DNA of 64,000 nt from Buxus sempervirens. Taxonomy: Eukaryota > Streptophyta > Magnoliopsida > Buxales > Buxaceae. This document shows, one piece after another, positions 1 to 11,397 of this stretch. Made by a program: the position numbers and the translations under genes. The DNA lies in the NCBI GenBank assembly GCA_947561395.2, contig OX387188.1, positions 37,815,942-37,879,941 on the forward strand, read 5' to 3'. The notes beneath the pieces were generated by a model. The model had not been told where the DNA came from. It was given only the letters and a program-made list of their open reading frames with translations, and searched no databases. The stretch's first letter is position 1. Every line of letters starts with the position of its first letter.

Positions 1-583
1 AGGGTTTGCTCCAAAACAAGAGAGGCTTTATTGTACTCACTGTCGTATTCAATGTCATTTGTTGGAAAATTGTTTTAAGGCTGGAAATTCAGAAGCACCA
101 GTTTGTAAGCATTGTAATATGTAAGGGCATGTAGCTGAAAAGTGCTATAAACTTCATGGATACCCTCCAGGGCACAAGTATTTTAAAGGAAAGACTTCAA
201 ATTCATTTTCTAATTCAGCATCCACTGAACAAGAGGAAGAGCTTGAGGAGAAAGTGGCACTTACTAAAGGCCAATACCAGCAACTTCTCTCTGGTCCAAC
301 AGAAAGATGCCCCCACATCTCCACAATATGCCAATCAGATTCAATCAATTCTCAGTCCATTCGCAAATGAAACCAATGCCGCTAATATGTCTGGTATCTC
401 TACATGCCTCTCAACCTATAAAAAGAAGTCATCAAACTTGATTGATATTCCTTGGATTATTTACATAGGTGCCACAGATCACACGATCTGTAGCATTTCC
501 TTCTTCACAACTATTACATTTGAGGTTTCATACTCAGTCAAATTCCCAAATGGCAATGAAGTGCCTGTTACTCACATCAAACC
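1..583 (+). mobile_element. Ty1-copia retrotransposon, gag end and protease region (5' half, decayed)
   Basis: The plus strand encodes the end of a copia Gag. A CCHC zinc knuckle (CKHC, then GH, then EKC) is visible around bases 94-150, followed by KLHGYPPGHK, a sequence usual just after the knuckle in plant copia Gags. A stop codon (TAA, 121-123) lies inside the knuckle. Further on, frames change several times and the reading reaches protease-like sequence (around 455-575, with a GATDH box where DSGATDH is usual). The element starts before the window, so no left LTR is seen. At 583 it is interrupted by a hAT-like insertion and resumes at 4591. It cannot encode a working polyprotein. Confidence 0.85.
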
Positions 584-876
584 CAGGGCTGCAACTTGGT
601 CCGGGTAAACCCGAACCAAACCGACTTCGGTTTTGTTTGGTTCGGTTTTTTTAAAGTTCGATTCGGTTTTGGTCCATAAAGTACTAACCCGAATTAAATC
701 GGTTCAGTTTTGGGTTAGGTGTTCGGTTAAACCGAACTGAATTAGACTATTTATCTAGACCGAACCGAATTATTATATATAATATTAAAATTGATAAGTT
801 TACATTTAAAAGTTAATAGAATTACAACTCACCCATATCTCTTAAGTCGATCCATTCAATCAAAAATTCCTTTGTT

Positions 877-953
877 CGTTCAAACATCCAAACCCTAGAA
901 CCCCATTAACGCAAGTGAAGTGTCGTTCAAACATCCAAACCCTAGAACCCCAT
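877..953 (+). repeat. Perfect 30-bp direct repeat before the ROMO1-like fragment
   Basis: Bases 877-906 and 924-953 are identical (CGTTCAAACATCCAAACCCT and ten more bases). They carry a telo-box-like AAACCCTAGAA motif, and the second copy ends on the first ATG. This looks like a short duplication in the captured 5' leader. Confidence 0.8.
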
Positions 954-990
954 GAGTGCCGACCACCAAAGCGGGGCTGTTACAGAGAGA

Positions 991-1132
991 GTTGGAGAGA
1001 TGATGGCGAGGGATAGCTATTTGGCCCACGTCACAACCAGCGTTTGCAATCGGTCGTGCTGTAGGAGGCGCTGTTGGTGCTGTTTATGGAACTTACGAGG
1101 CTGTCAAGTACAAGAGTTCGTCGTGAGAAGAA
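991..1132 (+). pseudogene. Captured fragment of a ROMO1/Mgr2-like mitochondrial protein gene
   Basis: From the ATG at 1001 the translation reads MARDSYLAHVT. After a one-base shift near 1044 it reads AVGGAVGAVYGTYEAVKYK. This is the N-terminal part of the plant reactive-oxygen-species modulator 1 family, a roughly 70-residue inner-membrane protein related to yeast Mgr2, with the glycine-rich GxxxG-type membrane segment. An extra T relative to the expected reading breaks the frame, and the second half of the family sequence is absent. The fragment lies inside the hAT-like element, so it was probably carried there by transposon capture. The family assignment is from memory of its consensus. Confidence 0.65.
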
Positions 1133-1661
1133 GAGTTCTGTTGAACAAAAATTGTAACCTTTGATCGAACACAATTTCACCCATTTGTTGTGGGTTTTTA
1201 TTATGTAGGGAACGGACCCATTCAAGACCATTAGCCTCTTAATTACATCCTAGACTCTAGAACAACCGTTTGATTCTAACTCTCAAAGTAATCAAGAAAT
1301 ATTTGGTTTAATTTGTATTTTTGTTATTGTGGCTAAACCCAATGTTCGGGCTGCCTATGTACCCAAGTATTTGGGATCAAGCCATATCGTAGTTCAAATG
1401 GGGTTTTGAATTTGAATTTGGTTTGGGTCACAAGGATCCGATTTAGGTTTGGTTTGAACCGTAGAAGCAACGGTTTGATTTGGTTTCAATTGTTTGGACA
1501 CTAAAAAATTCAATTTGGTTTTGGTTTGATTTGGAAATTTAAACCATAGAAAAAATGGTTTAACTTTTGGTTTCTTTTGAAGTATAAGTTATATGGGAAC
1601 CGGTTTGAACCGGTTTTAGTTGTTTGATTTATACAAGGCTTGGTTTGGCTTGTACAACTTT

Positions 1662-1970
1662 AATTTAAGGACGATTCTGGTCCAATTTAGTTTAAAGGAC
1701 TATTCCGGTCCAACTTAGTTTTAGGATGATTTCGGTCCGATTTAGTTTAAAGGACAATTCCGGTCCATTTTAGTTTAAGGACGATTCCGGTCCGACTTAG
1801 TTTAAAGGACGATTCCGGTCCAACTTAGTTTTAGGACGATTCCGGTCCGACTTAGTTTAAAGGACGATTCCGGTCCAACTTAGTTTTAGGACGATTCTGG
1901 TCCGATTTAGTTTAAAGGACGATTCCGGTCCATTTTAGTTTAAGGACGATTCCGGTCCGATTTAATTTGA
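1662..1970. repeat. Tandem array, 27-28 bp unit with about 55-bp higher-order period
   Basis: About eleven head-to-tail copies of a unit like TTTAAAGGACGATTCCGGTC followed by CRAYTTAG. Alternate units end in TTTAGTTTAAAGG or TTAGTTTTAGG, giving a dimeric period. The array lies inside the hAT-like element and shows no coding sense. Confidence 0.9.
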
Positions 1971-2423
1971 GGGAGCTTTGGCTTAGTTTGAAAGGTTTTT
2001 GGTTCAATTTGGAACTCTTTTGGTTCAAATTGCGATATTTGGGATTGATTTGAAAGGCTTTGGTTCAATTGCAAGCGGGGTTGGTCCAATTGAGGACTTT
2101 GGTTCAATTGCAAAAGAGTTCAGTCCAATTTAGGACACTTTGAACCACTTTTAATGAAGGAAAGAGAGGTATTTGATTTTTTTTTTTTTTTATCACTATT
2201 TGGAGTGAATTTTTGGTGGATTTGGGTTCTAGGAGGCTTCAGGGATTTTTGGAAATTTTTCTGGGGCTTGAAAATGGGTCAAAACCCAAAAATAAGGCTT
2301 TATGGGTCATATGGGGCTGGTAGGTCGGTTCCGACCCGCGATTCTAGTCAAACCAGAGGAGCATGGGCCTCGGGGCGCATGCAGGCCCGGTTTCAAGGCC
2401 CGCACTTTTTGTTCTTGGGCGGC

Positions 2424-2590
2424 GCAGGTATTCTGCGCTCGGTCCCGATCCGTGGGGCGAATTGACCCGCACGGGTATTCTGCACCCGGTTCCGATCTGT
2501 GGGGCGAATTGACCCGCACGGGTATTCTGCGCCTGGTCCTGATCCGTGGGGCGAATTGACTCGCGCAGGTCTTCTACGCCCGGCCCAGAG
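2424..2590. repeat. GC-rich 47-bp tandem repeat, three full copies plus a partial
   Basis: The marker GGTATTCTGC recurs at exact 47-bp steps (2427, 2474, 2521), with a degraded fourth copy at 2568 (GGTCTTCTAC). Each unit contains GATCYGTGGGGCGAATTGAC. The array is much richer in GC than its surroundings. The open frames here are by-products of the repeat and I do not call them genes. Confidence 0.9.
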
Positions 2591-3297
2591 CCCGATTCGA
2601 CACTCCTAAGGGCCTGTTTGCCCTGTTTTCTATAGAAAAAAGCCTGTAGCATCCATATTTTGACCGGAAAACCACTGTGTTCGCCTGAAAATGTTGTTAA
2701 GCACTATCATGACGCCTCAAGCACTCCCAAACGGATGAACACACTGGGAATTTGCACATGAGCGCTACCAAAGTATCTTAAATGCACTTCAAGTAGTAGG
2801 GGTTGAACAAAACGGATTATTCTTTTTCTTCTTGAATCTTCCATTTTTTTCTTGCCTTGTCGTTCTCCCACATATGGATCTGCAAATAAATATCAGGTAT
2901 ATCTTTCAATCCTTATCTCATTCCCTTTTGCCCCTTTCCTTTTGAACCTGGACGTTAGTATTTGGAGAGAATTCAAATAATAGATTGAAACATATCTTAC
3001 CTTCTTTATCTCCTGGAAGTCTTTCACCTTTATCTGCTAAAATCTCTCTGATCTTCTCCCCGATCTTCTAAACTCCAGCCTTCTAACCCCTTCAATTCTG
3101 AGGCTTATCACTTTTTTATAGGGAATAGGGTAGTTACCCAACTACCCAATACTTGCCCATTGAAGTGGGCGTGTGTGGGAAGTTAGAAAACTTCCCACAT
3201 GCGTCCCCACTTCTCTTTTACCTTTTTAATTTTTTAATTGAAGAGGAGGGGGATGTGGGTGAAGTCCCCCCTTTCATGGGTCGTGCACCCATTCAGA

Positions 3298-3331
<34 letters not shown>
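3298..3331. repeat. (ATT)n microsatellite
   Basis: About eleven perfect ATT/TTA units inside the hAT-like element. Confidence 0.95.
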
Positions 3332-3339
3332 TTGAAAAA

Positions 3340-3688
3340 TGACATGTCAACAAGTTTATCGGAAGAGTTCATCGTGAGAAGAGAAGAGTTCGTCATGAGA
3401 AGAGTTCGGCGTGAGAAGCATTCGTCGGAAGCAGAGAGAAGAAGCGCTTTGTCAGAGGTCTTCGTCGTTCATCGAGAAAAGAAGAGTTCGTCGGAAGTTC
3501 CGAATTTGCAACGTTGCAAAGAAGCGTTCGTCAAGCTGAAGCGTTCAACGTCTCTCGTTGGAGGGAGGAAGTGTTCGTCGAGTCTCGTCGAAAGCAGAGG
3601 CAGAGGAAAAGAGAGTTGGAGAGACAAAGCGCTTCAATTTCTTCTCATTGATCAAGCAAACCGAAGAAGGAATCCTTTCATCAGGTAA
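3340..3688 (+). other. Purine-rich possible captured 5' leader and first exon, unrecognised
   Basis: A 118-codon frame opens at 3332, but it is low-complexity: repeated GAAGAGTTCGTC-like runs encode E, R, S and K. It ends near CATCAG/GTAAAA (about 3684), which resembles an exon end with a splice donor. I recognise no domain. This may be a piece of a host 5' leader taken up by the transposon. I do not claim a protein. Confidence 0.25.
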
Positions 3689-4039
3689 AAAAAAAGAAAT
3701 AAGAATTGAAAAAAATTAAAATCGTTAACTTAGATTTCAAGTTTCAGGGTTTCCTTCTTATTGGATCACATTGTAATTGTTCTGATTTTGGATATGTCAA
3801 GTTATGTTTTTTTATTTTTTCTGGGTGCCAAATTTCAGTGAATCAATATGATAACTCTTTCTTCAGTGTTTGGCGGATGTTGCAATTAGGGTTATCGTTG
3901 GTTTCTTATTTCTATTTGTATTGAAACATTGGTTGGTTTGGGTCGCGATTCTATTTAGTTATGGATTTGGATTTCCTGTGATTTACCAATCTAATTTCTT
4001 AAGCTCCTTGGGCGTCAGAGGATGAGTTCAATTGGTATG

Positions 4040-4375
4040 GAAAGTGTGGAAGAGATGTGTATAGTTACGATGTAATGTTGCTAGAGATTATCTGTTGCAG
4101 GAGAAATCTTGAACAGGAGCTTGAAGAAGCAGACAAAGCCATACTTATAGACTGGGTTTACGATTGCGTCTATAAACGGACGCTAGAGGATTTGGTGTCT
4201 GATGACAAAGCAGCATTTTAAGACATGGAGAGGGTGAAAAGGTGGGTGATGATCGCAATTTGGTGCATTCAAGAAGATCCTTCCTTGAGGCCTACCATGA
4301 GGAAGGTGATTAACATGCTTGAAGGAATTGCCAAGGTTCCTTTGCCCCCATCTCCTTCCTTCAGTTCGGTCCCTC
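4040..4375 (+). pseudogene. Captured C-terminal fragment of a receptor-like kinase
   Basis: Translation gives DVYSYDVMLLEIICCRRN (kinase subdomain IX, where DVYSYGVMLLEI is usual). An acidic stretch ending in DWVY follows, then a stop at 4219-4221, then AIWCIQEDPSLRPTMRKVIN (subdomain XI with its conserved arginine). This arrangement is typical of the end of G-type-lectin S-receptor-like kinases of the RLK1/LecRK class. Only about the last third of the kinase is present and it has an internal stop, so it is not functional. It sits next to the right subterminal repeats of the hAT-like element. Confidence 0.8.
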
Positions 4376-4590
4376 GAAAAATTCAAGTTTTGTTTCTAAA
4401 CCGAACCAAACCGAACTGACCTCATGTAATTCGGTTCGATTAGGTTTAGGTTTCGGTTATTTTATTTAATATCTGTTCGGTTTTTGGTTTATAATTCGGT
4501 TCGGTTCAGTTTTGGATTGAATATATGTAATGTCGGTTTGGTCTTGGGTTGGCATCAACCCGGACCGAACTGAACCGAGTTGCACCCCGA

Positions 4591-6640
4591 ATCAAACCTG
4601 TCAAGATCACAGAAACCTTGATCTTAAAGGATGCCCTATGTGTTCCATCATTTACTTTCAATTTGCTTTCTGCTAAAAAGATTGCTAGCTCACTCATCTG
4701 TTGCCTTGTTTTCTTCTCAAATTCTTGTTTTCTTCAGGTCCTTTTGTCTTGCACAATGATGGGGATGGGTGAAGTGAAGGATGGATTGTACCACTTGCTG
4801 AAATCTGAAATATCTCCGTCAGCTTTGGTAGATAATCTTTCTAAAGTCTTGAACAAAAACTTCTTTGTTTCAGCTTCTGTTCTTAGTACATCTATGAACG
4901 ATCTTTGGCATTGTAGACTTGGTCATGTTTCTTATTCTAGACTAAATTTGATACATGATCCTGCCGTAAAAGATCATATCTCTTCTATCAACGAAATTCC
5001 CTATTGCATTTGCTCCATGGCCAAACAACATCGTCTTCCATTTTTTGTCAACAATCACAAAATCACAAATCAATTGAAGCTTATGATGGTTCCAAGTATT
5101 TCCTAACTATAGTTGATGATTTTTCTAGAAGCACTTGGATTTACTTACTCAAAGCCAAATCTGAAACTAGACCATGCTTGGAATCCTTCTATAACCTTTT
5201 TGAAACCCAATTTGGTGTGAAAATCAAAATCTTAAGGAGTGATAATGTTGCTGAATTTCAAATGTAAGAATTTTTCAGTAGCAAAGGAATAATTCATCAA
5301 AGAAATTGTGTTGAAAGCCCACAACAAAATGGAATTCCTGAGCAGAAACATCAGCATTTGCTTAATGTTGCACGGGCTCTGAGATTCCAAGCTGGTATCC
5401 CCCAACAGTATTGGAACGATTGTGTTCTAACTGCAGTATATAATCAATAGAACCCCTACGCCTTTATTATCAAACAGAACACCTTTTAAGCTACTTTTGC
5501 ACACCAAACCTGTCTATGCTCATATGAAAGTTTTTGGTTGCTTTTTCTTTGCTTCCACCATCTCATAGAAGGAAGAAATTTGATTCTCGAGGAAGAAGAT
5601 GCGTTTTTCTGGGTTACCCCTTTGGTGTCAAGGGTTATAAGCTTCTTGACCTTGATACCAAAGCCATTTTTCTATCTAGAGATGTTTTTCATGAATCTGT
5701 TTTTCCCTTTCATACCATCACTTCCACTGCCAATCCAAACTTAGATACTACTGATCCGATTTTTCCTATGCCGAGTTATGTCACTCCTAATACATCATCT
5801 CCTTCAACAGCACTATCAATTAATCCACCACCACAAACTTCTTCCATTGATAACACTGAACCTTCCTCCTCTTCTTCCTCACCAAATGACACTAGTTCCA
5901 TCCTATATTATCCACTGGATGATGTTAGTCCCACTCTACCTACTGAACCTACAGTTACTGCTCCTCATAGTTTTCATGACCACCATATTCAGCTTGATGA
6001 GGTGCAACACCTTCGTACTCCACTTCGAAGATCAACAAGGTCCAGAAAAGCACCTCAGTACCTACAAGATTTTCATTGCCAGCAAGTTCACTTCACTTCA
6101 CCAATTCACTCATTGGCCAAGATATCCCCTCCCACATCAGGTACATCATTTCCTTTATGTGAATTTTTATCTTATCATCGGCCGTCACCCTCTTTCACTG
6201 CCTTTTCTTCTTCCATTTCATCTCAAGTTGATCCTCACAATTACCATCAAGCTGTTAAAGACCCTAGTTGGTGTAGGGCAGTGGAAGCTGAAATACAGGC
6301 CCTAGAATTGAACAACACATGGATCATGACTGACCTTCCACCTGGCAAAGAAGCCCCTGAACGTAAATATATGTCTATAAAACCAAGTACAACTCAGATG
6401 GGATTGTTGAGATAAAGAAAGCCAGATTAGTGGCTAAGGGATACACCCAACAGGAGGGTATTGACTACCATGAAACGTTCTCTTCCGTGACCAAAAGGGT
6501 GACAGTAAGATGTCTTTTAGCAATAGCAGCTGTGCAAGGTTGGCACTTACAGCAATTTGATGTTAATAATGCTTTCCTGCATAGAGAATTGAATGAAGAG
6601 ATTTACATGCGTAAGCCACCTGATTATAATAAAGGAAAAC
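4591..6640 (+). mobile_element. Ty1-copia pol (integrase and start of reverse transcriptase), decayed and truncated
   Basis: The copia polyprotein resumes after the hAT-like insertion. In order are a protease-end segment (DALCVPSFTFNLLSAKK), the GAG-pre-integrase zinc region (LWHCRLGHVSYSRL, about 4905-5030), the integrase core (IVDDFSRSTWIYLL and FGVKIKILRSDN, 5110-5250, then ESPQQNG), a serine-rich linker (5700-6150) and the reverse-transcriptase start ([20 protein letters not shown], then [11 protein letters not shown], 6415-6590). Stops and shifts occur at 5103, 5265, about 5450 and 6413. The element ends abruptly near 6640, before the reverse-transcriptase YVDD box. There is no RNase H and no right LTR. 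Confidence 0.9.
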
Positions 6641-7635
6641 CACACCGGCGTATTCACCAGAGGACATCTCCGATGCCTGAATGATAGGCACTTGACTCTT
6701 TGATTGCTTAGCAGGCGAGCAAGATGTTTTCCGGTTCAACATAGAACCCTTCGGACCTTCTCTCTCCTTAGAAATTGCCGTTGAGACTGCTACGCAGATC
6801 GCATCCATTAAAGAGTGCTAACTTTTCTCGATCGAAGCTTCAACCATCCTGTCAATCTTCTCCACCAAAGATTTGACTTCGACTATTTGATGAGAGGCCT
6901 GAGTTTGTTTCGATGAGACAACACGATTCTTCGACAAACAATCTGATCACCTGGACAGGGAGGACAGGAGGGCTCAGGAATGCTAATGCTCGAAGGAGAG
7001 CCGCCAGATTGAAAGATCTGAACCACCTGATGGGTAGAGGAGGGTACGTCGGGTAAACTGTCTCTTAGGGGAGACCCGCCAACATGAGGAGACCTGAATC
7101 ATTTAAGATGATAACCCCTGACCTGTGATCTTACCTGGTCCGACCATAATTCAAATTCTCTTTAACCACGTCAGCATAACTTGGGCCCCACCTGCAGTTG
7201 TCTTCAACCTGAGTTACCCGCAAAACATTCATCCCCTGTTTCAAGCCTCCTGAAATACCTTGAGATATCTCAATTAACAAATCGAAACGGCTACATCCAT
7301 CCCAGATACTAACGGACCTAGGGATACGGCTACATCCATCCCAGATACTAATGGACCTACGGACCTAGGGATACGGCTACATCCATCCCAGATACTAACG
7401 AACCTAGGGATACGACAGAACAGATTCTCCTTCACCTTCAGTTCAAATGAACCAGTTGCAGGACCTTCGACAAAGAACCTACCAATTTTCAGAAGTCCAC
7501 CACAGGATAAACCCACTTTTTCCAGCATCTCTTTTGCCCATAAGTGAAACGGAACCCCTCTTACAAACCCATGCTCCTCCATCAAGGCCAAGCTCCGCTC
7601 CTACGGAATAACCGTCTCACCATGGAGTCATCATA
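6640..7635 (-). mobile_element. LINE (L1-like) ORF1 fragment, minus strand
   Basis: Read on the minus strand, 7274-7591 begins MALMEEHGFVRGVPFHLWAK and continues CGGLLKIGRF. This matches the plant LINE ORF1 pattern G(L/V)xxPxHLW...CGGxxxxD. The rest of the interval toward 6640 is low in recognisable coding content. The fragment starts at the point where the copia element stops, so one event may have truncated both. Confidence 0.6.
7288..7415. repeat. 39-bp tandem repeat, three copies, within LINE ORF1
   Basis: CGGCTACATCCATCCCAGAT recurs at 7288, 7327 and 7374. The middle unit has an extra 8 bp. On the minus strand this makes a repeated GPLVSGMDVAVS peptide in the ORF1 relic. Confidence 0.85.
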
Positions 7636-7639
7636 ATCG

Positions 7640-10600
7640 AGAGATTGTTGAACTTCAGGCTACCTTTCAGCCGCCATTAATCAAATTATAGATCTCCTAA
7701 ATGCCAGCAAGACTCTTTCAGCTTATAGTGCATTATCTCATTCAACTCACTCATAACACCCAATACATCTTCTTCAAAAAAATGTTTTTCTAGTAAAACT
7801 CCATCCTCATTTAAGCTGCTAAGAGTGTAACATCCAAGAAAAGCCTGTACATCACCTTTTTCTGCAGACATATTAGAATGATACAGCCAACAATTCTCTT
7901 GATGCTACTTTCTTCCCACTGCATCATTCCATCCACCTGAGTTTACAAATGACATTAACCCAATATCAAAATTAGACATTTAGTGAAAAGACCTATTATT
8001 ATTCTCATCTAGATTTCTGCCTCTAAGATATGCCCTCCAATATTTATACGGAAAATTTTTAAGCATTCAATCTCTACCCAATCATATATAGAATTTCTCC
8101 CTCTCATCCATCACTTTGAAGTTTGACAGAGTCCACACTTCAGTTAACTTTTAATTAGTCAAAATATTACAAAATAAGAGTAACATAACAGCAAACCTCA
8201 ACACCATGTCACAAAATTGCAAATGGAAACTATAACCACACGTTATTGAACCAAAATGTTGTGGCCTTCTTTCACTTTTCTCGAAATACAATCATAATGC
8301 TTACATGGTCAAATGTTATTCTATGCAAAACTGAAGCTCGTGGAAAAAGAAATGATCAACCAAGAAGTCAACGTGAAGATCCTATCCAGATTTGAAAAAG
8401 GATTAACATCTTAATTATAATGACCATGTTGTAGAAGCTATGCCTTTTCTTTTCTTTCCTTTGTTGCAATACACCTTTGGTGTACATGTTCTCTATTTCT
8501 TCTATTATTACCGATCAAAAAATAAAGACCATGTAAACACCCCATTTTAATGCAACAACGACCAATTTCTTGCAACTAATTCAATCTTGGAAAGCACTAA
8601 TAAAGATGGTGATAAACTTTTAAGCTTTTAGAATTCCCGCAGGTGCACCAAAACAGCTGCCATTTTCTATTGCCCCCCTGTAGTTATTATGATTCCCAAG
8701 TCCTACCCACTTCCTTGACATCTCTATATACTTAAGTCCAATTTCAGCTACCAAACACCTGATTGTTGAAATTCAGAGAAACCCTGATCACCATTTCGTT
8801 TTTTTTTTTTGGCTCCAACAGCGCCCTAAAGCAACACAACCTGCTGTTTCTATTCTCAGTAAAACCTACCCGTTACTCTTCCCTACTTCTACAAATCTCT
8901 CCTTGTTTTATCCTATCAAAGTGTTCCAATTCAGTCTCCTACATGATACCACGTTTGCATTACAATTTCCAAAACATGACTAGAACGTACACTTCTTGTG
9001 TGATGCATTCAACCACATCAAATTCCACAAAATTTCAACATAATTGAAGACTGACGATTACTCCTTTAACACCCTTTTCCCTTCACTCCTTGAGATGCAA
9101 TGGATATTGTAATCACTAATCATCCATGCCAACCTGTGAAGTCCATCATGTACCTGTGATTCTTACCTCAACACCATTTGCTTTCTAAATGCCACAAACA
9201 ATTTCATGCTTCCTTTCAAAATCATAGATCAATACAACTATGAGTGTACAAAAAGATAAAATTTTACTCAGCACCCATTCAAAAACGTCTCCATCCCTCA
9301 GAATCAAGCCTTTCCAAACAAAAACCGCCCTTTATTTGCAGAAAAAACATTCCAACTCCCATCATCCATCATTGATCAAATTATACAACATTTTATCACC
9401 AAAGTTGTTCACCAGCAGTGTCAACTCTACAAGATATACTTGAAAATAATCAGACCCCAATGCAGTACCAAATACGCATTCTTTCTAGGTAACAACATTG
9501 TAACGCCCCTATATGTACGGGCCCCTTCTTCAAAATGAAAAAAAACCCCCACATTGAAAGCCTGAAAAATATTCTTCACTTTAAAACAAAACCAGAGTTT
9601 AACTCCTATTGCTACTTCTTGGAAATGACCTTCCACACAGTCCTATTTCAATTTGGCATCCACTTTTATCGCACCAAGAAATCAAGAGAGATGAATGAGA
9701 TAAGGAGAGGCAAATGAATGGAAAAGAGGAGGAAGAGAAAAGGGATCAAGACGAGAAGGGGAACCTTACATACTAAACCACATATTCGTAGTGCTTTAAC
9801 TCCATCACAAAATGCCACAATCGTTCTTCCTGTGATATTCTTTTGAAAGGGAACACCTAAATAATACACAAGAATATTCTCTAGTCATAAAGAGCACTAC
9901 AAACTTTACTTTGGTGATAAAATTATGTAACAAATCACAGATGTCCATGCCAAGCCCGTCCAACAAAAATTCTCCAAACTTAGGTTGACACATGCCATCC
10001 AAGGAATTAGAAGTAGGATAGCCAAACAGCAACCAACATATTGTAACTCTTTGTTTCAATTTTTTTCAAGACAAATATTACTAACCTACCACAAGGAGCC
10101 ACTATTTACTAGAAAAAACACAGAAGACAAATGTAAGAATACATCAATCACCTTAACCCACAGAAAATCGATCAGGTGCTCCCCTTGACAAATACCCTCA
10201 AGCTTCTTGAAATCTCTAGATAGCAAAATATTTCCCTATAAAATGAATATCATCGTGTAGCATATACTATGGCTCAGTTTTCTATGGGAAGAAATGAATA
10301 TTTCATTTGCATTTTCTTTTCTTTGAATCCCCAAACGCAGCCCATATCTACTTTGCTCATTTTTTTACAACCTAAGGGTTCATCACAAAACCTTCCAAGG
10401 CAAACATCCTGTATATCTTCCTTCCAAATACAAAATTATCATAAAAAATAGCCACTCTACGCCCTCCAGTAAAGTACACGCTTTCAATAACTTCAGCAAT
10501 TTTAAGCTGATTGTCCAAAGATCATGAAATTCTAGGTCAAATGATACCAAGTAAGTTAAGACATGGAATATTTCCATCCTCTGGGCTCTCGTTCAAAATC

Positions 10601-11395
10601 AACTTCAATAATATTTGGTTTTTTATTTTTGATATAAACTTGTCAACACATTCTGCAGATTAAAAATCATCGATATGTGCATGTTTCTTGCCCTCAAAGA
10701 AGCATGATGAATTGGATTTTAGTTTAGAATTGATTTGGAAAACCCTGGTTATCTCCTCTAATATTCTGTTCTACAGAACCAATGTTCTTTGCTCTCCATG
10801 AAGAAACCAGCAATTAATGACTTAATCTACAGCACTTTTGTCCCAACACGACTGACCTAGAGTACCAGCTGCCAAAGGCACAATTCTTTTGCTATCCTCA
10901 CCTGTGCACTAAAATGATAGTTCTCTTATTTCTTTTCACCTTCCGCTACTGGTTCAAATATTCTGCACTAATTTTTTTTGCTACCAGAGGAATACCTTGG
11001 CACAAGATGTGATAGATCATCTCCTGTTATAGAGTTTTAAGGACTGAGCATAAAAAATCAATTTCTTATCAAGAGGCTAACTATTGAACACTTTACCTCA
11101 TATCGTCGCAATTGCTAATATACTCAAATGTACTTTGTAAATATCTTGAACAAAACCACTCCTCAAACAATAGAAGCTCCTGAAAGTCATAAAATTCATG
11201 AAGCAACAAAAAGATTCCAATTATAAAGGAAACTTAAATAAGGACTTTTAAATTAAAAAAAAATATACAATCAAAAACTCCAATTCATTTAGAGATCTCT
11301 CGGAAATGTCACCAACAACTACCAGCAGATCATCACCATCATTATCCAATACCCACCAAAGTGGTTTCAACGGCACAAATCTTGTCTCCATCCCA
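7640..11395. repeat. Copy A of a diverged about 3.6 kb direct repeat (pairs with 19175-22752)
   Basis: This block aligns along its whole length, in the same orientation, with 19175-22752. Shared anchors include the start near TAGTGCATTATCT (A 7719, B 19254), the middle near GAACATTTCC/GGAATATTTCC, and the end at CTTGTCTCCATC. The copies differ by many substitutions and indels. Most of the block has no coding sense that I recognise. Its left end, read on the minus strand, includes VLLEKHFFEEDVLGVMSEL, which resembles the linker before the reverse transcriptase in plant LINEs (LExPFSEEEV). It may therefore be partly LINE-derived. Confidence 0.75.
8430..8526 (+). mobile_element. Short LINE-tail retroposon, present only in copy A
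   Basis: A 97-bp insertion ends in an A-rich tail (TTATTACCGATCAAAAAATA) and is flanked by GACCATGT at 8422-8429 and 8527-8534. Copy B has a single GACCATGT at the matching place (about 19997), which gives an empty-site comparison. Confidence 0.75.
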
Positions 11396-11397
11396 TA

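Larger units (their letters stand above)
584..4590. mobile_element. Non-autonomous hAT-like DNA transposon carrying host gene fragments (Pack-type), nested in copia
   Basis: The insertion is 4007 bp. It is bounded by an exact 8-bp duplication of the copia target (ATCAAACC at 576-583 and 4591-4598), the size typical of hAT elements. Its ends are imperfect inverted repeats: CAGGGCTGCAACTTGGT at the left, and TCGGGGTGCAACTCGGT read inward from the right, matching at 13 of 17 positions. Both subterminal regions (about 600-780 and 4390-4590) are packed with CGGTT/AACCG motifs such as TTGGTTCGG, as expected for transposase-binding repeats. I see no transposase. Inside are two tandem arrays and fragments of at least two host genes. 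The inverted-repeat match is imperfect, so the superfamily rests mainly on the 8-bp duplication and the subterminal repeats. Confidence 0.82.

Noticed and set aside
1662..1970. Tandem array as a CRISPR array
   Set aside because: The units are contiguous with no unique spacers, and the sequence is plant nuclear DNA.
2154..2652. Several overlapping open frames on both strands
   Set aside because: They follow the GC-rich 47-bp tandem repeat; the frames are repeat by-products with no domain.
3332..3688. 118-codon frame starting MKNDMSTSLS
   Set aside because: Low-complexity R/E/S/K composition from repeated GAAGAGTTCGTC-like runs; no family and no supporting structure. Kept only as a possible captured leader.
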